A DNA stretch of 64,000 nucleotides from Pseudoips prasinana (taxonomy: Eukaryota > Arthropoda > Insecta > Lepidoptera > Nolidae): positions 4,464,001 through 4,528,000 of the forward strand of contig OX621250.1 in assembly GCA_951640165.1 (NCBI GenBank), written 5' to 3'. The notes below the pieces were generated by a model. It was not told the DNA's origin, searched no databases, and was given only the letters and a program-made list of their open reading frames with translations. This document shows, piece by piece, positions 42,501-54,500 of this stretch. A program made the translations under genes and the position numbers. The number at the start of each line of letters is the position of its first letter. Position 1 is the first letter of the stretch.

Positions 42501-45500
42501 CATCAGAACCACCTGGGTTCTTTACTTACCGAATTGTATAAGAAATACAAAAATCACTGTCGTAGCTAATTGCATCCAAACTACCATTCTGAGGCGATCG
42601 AATTACTTCGTTCGCTGCCTGGGTTATTCGTGTCCAATTACAAGGTTTAGAAATCTGATGGACCCTAATTGGCACAACATCAAAATCATCCGCATGTGAC
42701 ATCATTATCCTCTTTCTAAAACAAAATCCTGAAAACAATGCACTAACGCGCAACACGCATATTAGATCACATTAACGCTCGGTATATTTTAGAGCAATAC
42801 AAAATAACTTCTATGAGATAATGGAGACAGAGACTAAATATTTGTCATTTCCGTCAGACTTTTTGTGGCGGAGAAATGTGTACCAAACCAGCTTTCTCGG
42901 ACTCGGCTACACCTGACAATAACTCACTTGATTTGAGATTGCTAACATGACTGATCTCACTTTGGTGTAACCTTTGTCCTTTAATATGACCAAGTCTTTT
43001 ACATAACATCATTACATATGACGAAACATATAATCGTCCGACAGAAAGTACATCCACACTCAGAACATCTTCTCATGGTTCACACAAATATTTTTCCCAT
43101 GCGGGAATCGAACCCGGGTCATTGAATGACAACGCGATGATCTTAACCACTGCGCCACACGTGCAGTCAAACTTCAGAGGATGACTTCAAACTTATGTTC
43201 ATAACTCTGCTGCTAAGAAGTAGCTTGAGAACGTGCACTGTTATTACACCTACTAGGTTTTAAATAACAACTCATTTACATTGTAGAATGCAAATAAAAC
43301 ATTGAGTATTAAATTGAAAAAATGATAAGACTATCAAGTGTTACTTAGTAAGCTTTGTCAATACCTTGTAGCATAGGCTTTTCAGCTCCTCCCTCAATCC
43401 TCTCACTACCATTAGGCGCAAAACAACGGCATGACATTTTATACAACACCGTGATGTCAACCGTTTGAGGTTACATTCCTCAGCGGTGGTCAATACCTAC
43501 AGCTATATACCATGGCTATCATGCAATGCACACGATACTGAGCGGCGCTGGCGACAGCTATCAACACTACGACGTCTACTGATCGAGCTTAGTTCGTAAT
43601 TCGTAACACACATCGCAAACTACCTTTTATTTTCACATGACGAATCGGTTAGCCTAAGAGGCTTTCACTGCTTCACCGGAATATCGCAAACTACCGTGCG
43701 ACAAACTAAGTAAATGGTTTCACGCCCTGATATGGGATTCACCTTTCAAGAAAAGTCTTGATCAGCCACGTGAAATACATCGCGGTATCTCACAAACAAA
43801 ACAATAAAATTGTACTTACGTAAATCACACAACACAAAAATTTACAAAAATAAATTTACACTGGGGTAGATTCGTTCCGTTTAGGTATACACTTGGTAGA
43901 CTCTTTTTACAGTTATAACATCCAGTAAAGACTAAGTCTTTTACACATTCTTTGTCGTCACAATAATTCAGTATTTGTGGGCGATCGACCACGCCGCACT
44001 ATAACTGTATATCGGAAGAGATGGACATAATAGTGGCTAGCACGACTCAACTATCGACTGAATCGTGTCAACAACTGCCTGAGTAACCAAAATACCCTCA
44101 TTTTTCATTTTATAGTGGTAGATTTTAAAATTACTTTCGATCGTTTCTAACTTACTCATGATAGAATCTAACGTGCGGTGTAGATTTTCTTGTGCCTTAG
44201 AAGGCATTGCAATCACGTTCGCACTTATTATAACTGCTACCGCTCAAGGACCGTAAACGGATCGTCCTGTTTTCGACAATCTGACCGCGAACGAACAAGT
44301 TTACGTGAACTTTCAAAACTATCCGGTCTGTCGCGACGCCTAGATCTACTTTGTGTATCACGGCAATAATCTCTGCACTTATCATCGTGACGACTATGCG
44401 AATCATTGCGTGGTGTACGTTCTATTTACTTTAGTCATTAGTGAAACTGAATTAATCACAATTTAGATATTAACTAACGGTTTTATACTTTAGGGCGCAC
44501 ACAAAAACAAAACAACAAGCACGTGGTACTTACTTTTTAAAAGCAACCGATACCAAAATACAAATAAATTTTGCTTACAGGAACACACTGTCGACACTAT
44601 ACAAAAGTAAAACACACAAACGAGGTACTCAAAATCACTCCAATTATTTAAAGATTCTGCACGGTCTACCCCAGCGCACCAATTATCGAAAATATGTAAA
44701 TTTGAGTCAAAATTGGAAATGTAAAAATGTTCATTCAGGCAAACACGACTGTGAAATGCTCTGGGACGCTGCTACGAGTGGGTTCCGAAACACGTGGCGG
44801 TGATCGAGACCGAGTGCATGGACGTTGTCTGTGATTAAGTCATAGGCGACAATAACTGATCTCTCGGTCGCGGCACTATATTAAGCGTCGAGACACTAAC
44901 CTCCGTGTTCATACATGAGCGACGCGCATCACGCGAATCTGCTTGAACCGGCGATCGCAGGATATTGCGCTTAGGTGTACGCGAAACATGCTCAACTCGA
45001 GATAGCGACTCAACACGGCTTGGGTTTCCCTCCGACACTCTCGTATCACAAACACCCGAACGCCCCGGCCTAGGTGAAGTCCGAGACGCATCTTCTAATG
45101 CCTTAAGACGAGTAAGCATTGCCTGCATTTCGAGCCATAACCTAAAATTTTCGTCTGGCGATCGCTCGCGACGCTCACTGTGGCGACTACCGTGCCCAGG
45201 ACTATACCTATCCCGGCGATTCACACTATAATCACGCTCACGATTCGACATAACGAAAATAATACCACTAAACAACAACAAAAGCCAACCAATTAACCAC
45301 ATAAAACTGCACAACAACAACAAAAATATTTGACCTCACCGATAATTGCATTTGCATTGCACCGATCTAAGGAATGAGACCAGAAGTAGCTTTTTTTAAA
45401 ACAAATTTTAATACAACTTACGACAACAATAATCACAAAAGTATTAACAGACAAATAATTTTAATTCCAACAAAGAAAACGAACAAAAGAAGTAAAATCA

Positions 45501-48500
45501 CCCGCACTACACTAGGCTAACAATTATAAACAAAGACTATACGAATCGATCCGCAATCGGACAGAGTAACAGCCTCGACAACTGTGGGACGCAAAAGAGA
45601 GCGATGCCAGCGAGGCATCGCCTTTTTATAAAAAATCCCCACTACTGTCGTGTTTTCTCTTCTACAATAGTATATAAATACGTTAGTCTTGAGATGAATT
45701 TGCCGCCTTAGTTACAAGCGTTGTAAGGTGTCCGATTGAGCCTTTGAACCACCAGGGTCGATTCCCTCAATGAAAAATATTTCTTTTTAAACAAACACTT
45801 ACTTATTTCGGGGCTGATTAGTTACGGGTCTATCCTACGTGCTTCGGAGAGCTCGTTAGGGCGACTTTCCTGTTTGTTATAAAAACATCTATGACAGTAG
45901 GAATTATGTAAATTTATTATTTTATGTTGCGGATGTAATTAATTTTAGTTACGTGTAATTGTGTGATTTTATGTGTGCATTCAAATACAAATTCGGTTAG
46001 TAGTAATATAGGTTATTTGTAGTAATATTGGTCAGTAGTAGATAGGTTTGGAGGCAATTGCTTGATTAATTCTGATACCTAGCCACAAAACTAAGCAGAG
46101 CTTACACAATGGAAACCAGATAACTGATATATTACATATACTACGGTTCTTTTGTAAATAGATAATTACACCCAGACACAGGACAAACAAACAGACATCT
46201 TCATGCACACAAACGACCTGCGGCGTGAAAGGTAAGCACTTACCAACCTCAAGATTTCTGCATTTAACGAAATAATTAAATTCTTTCAGGACTTGGGTAT
46301 TAACATACACTTCACAATTTTTTTTTGAGTCTTCTCGTAATACATGACAAATTCCCAATGCAGTAGGACATAAATATAATCATATACAATATTAAAGTAT
46401 CAATAAAATACTGAAGTCCTTTTTATATTTGGACAGTATAATTATTTGTCCACTACGAAGCGGCTGAGGGCCTGGTGATCTGTATCTAATACAGGTTCCA
46501 TAAGAAACCTACTTTAGACACCAGCTCTCACAAAGGAATATGTATAGATATCAATTTAGTTGTAAGTATTGTAACTACCTTTGTGGAGAAATAAAATAAA
46601 GTAATCATTATATATTATTCTTATGACATAACATTTTTAAGGCCTTCATACAGTAGTTTAACTGAAACGTCAAATACCCGAAGGCATCCTTAAGGGTCAA
46701 GGTCAGTAACCAGACCAACAAACTAGATAAAAAGGTCATTAGTGAGCTTTGTCATCATCAGACTCATAATGTACTTTTTACCCATGTCCAAGGTTGATCA
46801 GAAAAGGGTCGTACTCATGTGCTCCGTCACTGTATGACTCCGCTTTTTATCAGTTTAAGTGAATTTGTAGATAGCATGTAAGTATTTTTGTACAACTTAT
46901 CTCTTAGTGACAGATTGTGTAGACATCGGTATTGTAAGAAAACTCCATATGTGAAAACAATATTGTAACACTATCACATATCCAATGCTCGAGTATCGAT
47001 ATCAATAACTTAATACAAGCTAGCTAAATATACTCGTAACTACTATTATAAAATAAATTGTATAAATGTTTTAACATTCCGTGTACCTAAATATCTGTAA
47101 TAAGTAACTAGAAATAAACACTGTATTACTACAAACATGTTCTGACTATTTACAAGCGCTTTTTTAAAGTCTACGTGAATAAAAGCCTTTTTAGGTTTCC
47201 GTAGCCAAATGGCAAAAAACGGAACCCTTATAGATTCGTCATGTCTGTCTGTCTGTCCGTCCGTATGTCACAGCCACTTTTTTCCGAAACTATAAGAGAT
47301 GTGCTGCTGAAACTTGGTAAGTAGGTGTATTCTGTGAACTGCATTAAGATTTTTACACAAAAATAGAAAAAGAGCAATAATTTTGGGGGGTCGCCATACA
47401 TAGAACTGAAACTCAATTTTTTTTTATCGTACCCACACATGTCGGGTCACATGTCTATGGATAGGTCTTCAAAAATCATATTGAGGTTCCTAATATCATT
47501 TTAAAATAAAATAAATAAAATAAAAAAGGTTTTTATTCACGTAGACTTTAAAAAAGCGCTTGTAAATAAATAGTCAGAACATGTTTGTAGTAATATAGTT
47601 GTATACATTAGATATTATTTCTAGTAACATAGATATTTAGGTACATCTTGTATGAAAACATTTATAAAATTTATTTTATTACAGAAATGATATTTAGCTA
47701 GCTCGTATCAAGTTATTGTCAAGAGATTATGTTTAATTATCTAGTTTAAGTCTAATATTTTTACTACATATTGTCAATGGTTCTGTCTATATTAAAGGTA
47801 TTATTATTATGACGGACCTTGTGTTAATAACGACGGTCGCGCTTTAATGCTACCACCGGATCCAATGCGCCCCAACTGAGAAGACCCAGCGAAACAAACT
47901 TTTTGGCTAAACTGAATAGTTTGCGCGAGAGACACTTCCAAAGTGGTAAAATGAGTGTCTCGTCCCCCCCCCCCCCCCTGTAACTTCTAAAATAAGAGAA
48001 TGCTAAATCTAAAAAAATATATGATGTACATTACTATAGAAACTAACATAGAAAATTGGTTTGAACGAGATCTAGCAAGTAGTTTTTTTTAATACGTTAT
48101 AAACCGCAATTTGCTTTCATTTAATCAACTGAAATACTTGCTGCTTCGCTACTGAAACCCTACATGTGCAAGTCCGACTCGCACTTGGCCGGTTTTTTAT
48201 TTTATTCGAACTAAGTTCCTTATCGAGCGTTGTGAAAGGGAGCTAGACGGAAAAAAATCTTACGAAAAGTTGTCACGACACTTTTTGCAGCTGTGCGGCG
48301 TGCGCATGTTTCTCTGTCTGTCTCTCTCTCTCTCTCTCTTATAGAAAGCAAGCCAGATATTTTCATTTCTATTTCACATTGAACAGTGTGGTGTCGCTAC
48401 GATTATTTTTGTCGAGTGTATGCAGGTTTTTTGTACATAATAAATAATAAGAAATAACTTCGTTCCATCCGGGTATCCCTTGACACCTCTCAAGTTTTTT

Positions 48501-51500
48501 ATTTAGTACTACTAAATATGTATGTATACCTATCGATACTTGATTTTTCTGACATAACCAATTCGTAGCGTGCACCAGAACAATTAAATTCCCCCATCAT
48601 CCGTTCGTTTTTTTCGTATTCCCCCATCATCAGTTCGTTCACTAAGTATACTATAGTCTTTGGTCCACTTATATAACGTCACCGTTCGGTGTTGCCCTTC
48701 TACCCCCGAATGATCCCAAAAGGTAAATAAAAATCTTAATATTAAAGTTTATGTAACCTTACAGTATGTATGAGTAACTTTGGCATGTAAAAACATTCCA
48801 CAATACCACATGTTGTTAAAAAAGTTATCACTATGGTTGCAGCAAATAGAAAATATCATATTTAACATTTCCCATTAGAAATACTCAAGGCTATTTCTTT
48901 TGTAATTGTCACTGGCTAATTACTATAATAATAACTAGCTGTGCCCGCGACTTCGTCCGCACATTTTGTAATGACTCCGTAAATGTTACATCAGAATATC
49001 TCTAATATTTTGTAATGACTCCGTAAATGTTACATCAGAATATGTCTAATATTTTGTAATGACTCCTTAAATGTTACATCAGAATATGTCCAATATTTTG
49101 TAATGACTCCGTAAATGGTACATCAGAATATCTCTAATATTTTATCTCCATTAACCTTACATATTTCCTTTTTTTTATCTTAGTCTGGTGGAATGTATTG
49201 TCACATCTAGTCAGTATTTATATTGGTGAATAAAAGAAGTTTTATTATTTGAAGATAGGGAGCTACATCTACCAAGAAACTGTTATACAGTTTGGCAGTA
49301 GTATTATTTTTCTTACAGGCTTATACTAAATTTAAGACAAACTCTTTGTTCGATATTTTAGTCCATTATGAAATTCGCAATACACACTATATATGATATT
49401 ACTAAAACCAGCACTGTATTTAATATAAATAACAGATGCAACTCAAACTCCGCGCCTAAATGGAAAACAGTTGTGCCAATCTAACAACAACAAAAAAAAC
49501 AAAAAATTGAATTTGGAACCATAAACAAATCATCCATTCCCGATATTTTTGTAACAGGCTTATATATACCGAGTTAACGGTTGTCATTTTCATTTAATTT
49601 TTTTACAAACTGTCATTCTCTAGTCTCTATTGTTATTTTACATCCTTTCCTTTCCAAAACTTTCACAAACATTGAATGTTATATTTATTTATATCGTATC
49701 AACAGCCTAAGAAATAAGTTTCAAGAGACTAGCTCTAAAAACGACGAAACTTCCATACAACTTTTCATCCCCACCATACATTTTTCGTATTAGAAAGTAG
49801 CATATGTCCATTCTCAGGCTCTCAACTATCTGTGTATCAAATTTCATTAAGTTCGGTTCAGTCGTTTTGGCGTGAAAGCACGACAGACAGTCAGACAGAG
49901 TTACTTTCGCATTTATATATTATAAAGGAGTAATAGTAGTAAGGAAGTGCGGATAGCCAGTAGCAGTAGCCAGAGATCGTGGGTTCGAATCCCGGGACAA
50001 ATCTTTATGTGATGAACACTATTATTTATTCTGTGTCTTGAGTGTAATTTACCTATAACATGCATGTAGTTAGATATATGTAAGTATATTTATCATTTGT
50101 CTGGTTGCCATAGCACAGGCACTGCCTAGTTTGGGATCAGATGGCAGAGTGTTAGTTGGTCCAAGATATTTATTTATTTAAATACTAGCTGTGCCCCGCG
50201 GTTTTACCCGCGTTAAACTTTATAAATTATCACAGCTCCTCCCCAGTAGGTGATAGCGTGATAATATATAGCCCATATGTTGACCGAATTCCTGCAAAAT
50301 TTGAAGTAAATCCATGCAGTACTTTTTGAGTTTAGCCCGGACATACATACAGAACAACAGACAAAAATTCTAAAAACTATATTTTTGTTTCGATATCGAT
50401 TGTAGATGACGCGACGCCCCAAGTATCCTTTAAAAAAAATATTCAATGTACAGTTTTGACTTTCCTACGATTTTATTATCTATACATATAATAAAATCGT
50501 AGGAAAGTCAAAACTGCTACTACTAGCTGTGCCCCGCGGTTTTAACCGCGTTAAACTTTATAAATTATCACAGTTCGTCCCCCGTAGGTGATAGCGTAAT
50601 AATATAATAATATAGCCCATAAGTTGACCCGACCTCTGAGTAATATTCATGCAAAATTTGAAGTAAATCCATGCAGTACCTACTTTTTGAGTTTAGCCCA
50701 GACATACATACAGACAAACAGACAAAAATTCTAAAAACTATATTTTTGGTTTCGATATCAATTGTAGATGACGCCCCAAGTATCCTTTTAAAAAAATATT
50801 CAATGTACAGTTTTGACTTTCCTACGATTTTATTATATGTATAGATGACTACCTATTTTCGTTACACGTTGCGTCACAGATGCTCTGTACTCAAGCTTAG
50901 CTGAGTCACGTTATTCAAGGGTCGGATATCCCTTAAGATTAGGTGCAATCCTTTAATCGGTTCCTAAGATACCCACTGTAAAGATGGGTGGGCTTTGTTT
51001 GAGGTTGAGATTTAGGCTAAGGCATGATTTATTGGATATTATTATTGGCGTAACTAATCGGAGGGGTGTAATAAATAAGACAACATTTCTATGGCTTCAA
51101 TTTATTAATAAGCTTTTAAATATTATTTCTATCAACTTGACTGCACGTGTGGCGCAACGGCTAAGAGAGCCGTCTCGCCGTTTCGTGTCGGGGGTTCGAG
51201 TCCCGCGCCGGACAGCTATATGTGTGACCCATAGATAGTTGTTCTGTGTCTGGGTGTAATTTGTATCCGTCTATTATATGACGGTCACCGTAGCCTAGTT
51301 GGTAGTGCTCCTGCCTACGAAGCTGGTGGTCCTGGGTTCGAATCCCGGTAACTGCAAATATTTGTGTGATGAGCACGAATATTTGTTTCTGAGTCATGGA
51401 TGTTTTCTATGTATTTATCTATGTATATAAGTATGTATATCGTCGACTGGTACCCATAGTACAAGCTTTGCTTAGTTTGGGGCTACGATGATCTGTGTGG

Positions 51501-54500
51501 CATTGTCCCGATATATATTATATTATAAAAACGATTGCAAAGTGCCCCGCGACACAGAGATCAGATTCCTTAGTGTGGGCGTTGTCTTTTAAAACTATAA
51601 AAAAAAACAAAGAGATCGTGTACCAAATCAGACCGTACGGATTAACTATCTGCAACAAGCGGTACAAATAAGCAACATTGATCTTATTTCTAACTAGCTG
51701 TGCCCCGCGGTTTTACCAGCGTTCAACTCTATATAATATAGCCTATGTGTTAATTAAGGGTGTCAGCTAACTCCATACCAATTTTTTTTAAATCACTCTA
51801 GCTGTTTAGCCGTGAAGAAGTAACAAACATACAAACCCACGAACTTTCGCATTTATAATATTAGTGTGATAATAAATGCCGTTCCATTTTAGCTTTTCGG
51901 CGGGATTTGCAAATGTCTGGTATATATAATAAAGAGAAAAAAGTTGAAGGGGATTTAAATACGATTAAACAAAAGTGCTTCTCCTCCATCCATAACTCGG
52001 GATATGGGGGCAAAGTCCAATCGAAACCAGCCAACGACCCAAAGAGAAGTGTATTTTCTATTACCTTACTCTCGTGGGGTCTGTTAACAACTAGTATAAA
52101 CGGCTGGAAAGGCATCAGTTACTGATATTAATGCTCCCCGAGGCACGGATGTGTAACATCCATACATCCTAACAAACATACTAACAAACTTTTCTTGCAG
52201 ATTCGTTGCCGATGAACGGTGACTCAGACAGATACAGACACAGGAACAACTTCGATCCCTTCTTTGTGACAGTCACTGCTAAAGCAAAGGTATGTCGAGA
52301 AATTGTCATGATATTTAGGATTGTGGTAAGTACAGACGCCAGCACATCAAGCTACCCCAATCTGTCAAATTTACCCAATTGAAAGTGAATCTTATGATTT
52401 TGCGATAAAGTTGAAAATCTATAAAAGAAATTTGACAGATTGGGGTAGCTGCATGTCGCCAGCACGATGTACAATCAATTATTCAAAACTACCTGTCCCG
52501 GCAAAGGAACTTAGTACCGCCATATGTTTTGCCGTAAATACTGTCTTAAGTCGACGTTTCACAGACTTTTATCTCATTCGCACACTCATTTTTCGAAGTT
52601 TTTCAAATATCTGCATTTTTTTCATGCAAGAGGTTTGCTCCTGAAAATAACGAACACATAAAAGAGAGTTTTATCCAATTTTGTGCAGTCGTTTGTTTTG
52701 AGCTTACAAACATTTCGGTGATTCATTTTTATTATTATTTTCAGGCCTTGAGCCTAGTTTAGGCACCAGTCTCCACAATATTATAATTGTTACATTATAT
52801 TATTATTTATACAGATAATATGTAAAATCCTACCCATAACTAAAAAAACGAATGTGCCTTAGACCGCAGGACTGAAGTGAAACTTAGATATACGAAACGT
52901 AAGTGGCTATGAGAGAAAGAGAGAAAGAAAATGTGTGATCACACCTCTCTCCCTTGACCCTACAGTAATATTCGAAACGTATTTCTCTTTCTTCCTATGT
53001 TCACTAACTTACATCTGCCTGTCAACTTCTGTTCGCCCTACACGCATCTCGTCATCTCGTCACGCATTTACCAACTTACTTCTCAAGTAAAGCGTGCGTA
53101 ACGAAATTTTACTTTTAAAACATCCAATAATCATCCATAATAATTCTTTGGTTAATTTACGACCTGACTATGGAAGAAGTTATTATAATTTTTTGTGATG
53201 TCATTTGAAAATAGTAAGTATTCGATTATACAAATGACGGTTGGCCGATTAACAGTTATATCCATAATAATGTCCTCCTGGTGTATTTTCGGCCCCGGCA
53301 AGCAGTTTCTATGAAGATTAGCCATCTGCGCGGGACATATTGTGCAACACAAGTGTGTGTGCATAAGTGTGTGCGCAAACACAGAGCCACTTTCTACTCC
53401 ATCATTCTGATGATCCGATGGGATGGCTAGAGACACGACCGGAAAAAGGTGAAGTACCTGGTATTTCAAGTCTGTCGTGTCTCTAGCATTTACCGACAGC
53501 TTGGCGTCCTCTCCGAGGCACGGAGAAGTAGATACGTCCAGACTCTGGGACTTTGTTTTAGCAGAAAAAATCCGAAATAAACTTTTTGGTCCGAACCGGG
53601 ATTTGAACCTAGGAAATCATTAGCTGCAGTTAAACATGCTACCGAAGTGTTGGCAGTCGAAGTACCTAATATAAATATACGTTTCTTTAACTTCCAGCCC
53701 GGCTACGTGATCAGCTACCTCGAAGTCTCCGGCACCATCGATGCTGGCGGCACGCTCAACTTTACCCTCGTCCACGGTCAAACAGGATCCACGTCCATGG
53801 TCTTCCAACTGGTGTCCAACCGTTCAGACTTCCTGGCGTACTCTTATTTAGTCTATGGTATTAAGGAGAAAGAGTATCAAAAGGTAATTTTATAGCGTAC
53901 CTATAGCTAGTATTAAGATAAGATACGATCATTGTTTATTTCACCACATAACATAAAACATACCTACCAAATTAGATCCGTACAGTTAAATGCAATACAT
54001 TTTTACATAACAAAATTGTTTGTTTGTTACAATAGAAGACAAGATAAGATGTGATAATTTATTTCACAAATATGGGTACAGTACATGATGTTAAATACAA
54101 TTTATAATGTTAGTTCCGCCACATTTTACCCTTAGGTATGTGAAAGGTACAAGACAAGACAATGAACACATAATAAATCATCATATTAATAATAAAGGCA
54201 TAACAACATATATTAAATTAATTAATTATATTAAATTAAATTAATTATATTTAGCAATCTTTGTGGTCTGTTCATATAGTTTCATCATTACAATAATTTA
54301 TAGGGTGAAAGTTAACATAAAAAGATAAAAGTAATAATATGAACAAAATAAAAAAGTAGTACGTTATTTGTATTAATTTATAGATGGCGCTATCTAAAGC
54401 TTAAATAAAGATGAAAAGTGTAATGCTATAGGTACCAAAAGTTTTATTGCCTTACGTCTGGAATATACCTACTTTAACCGTTAATTAAAGTAGGTATATT

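Larger units (their letters stand above)
40637..45666 (-). mobile_element. LTR retrotransposon derivative, ~5.0 kb, no RT or integrase
   Basis: Two LTRs of about 291 bp in direct orientation bound it. Read on the - strand, they start TGTAGAAGAGAAAACACG, end GGTCTCA and carry a TATAAAAAGGC promoter. A purine-rich stretch (CAGAAAGGGCCG) precedes the - strand 3' LTR, as a polypurine tract should. The interior has a gag-like N-terminal frame (45251-44835) and low-complexity remnants but no RT, RNase H, protease or integrase motifs. It fits a large non-autonomous element. No matching target duplication is visible (TTTGG left, ATAGT right). Confidence 0.75.
48935..49937 (-). mobile_element. Longer Helitron-like element with minisatellite and insertion
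   Basis: The 3' end on the - strand is marked by CTAGCTGTGCCCGCGACTTC at 48935. The other end has TTCAGTCGTTTTGGCGTGAA, GAGTTACTTTCGCATTTATA and ATTATAAAGGAG. Both termini are typical of the arthropod Helitron family with a 'GTGCCCGCGACTTCGTCCGC' end. Inside are a 44-bp minisatellite and a 170-bp block shared with the mariner region at 19051. Confidence 0.72.

Noticed and set aside
48963..49138. Regular 44-bp direct repeats that could suggest a CRISPR array
   Set aside because: The units are contiguous with no unique spacers, and the window is eukaryotic.
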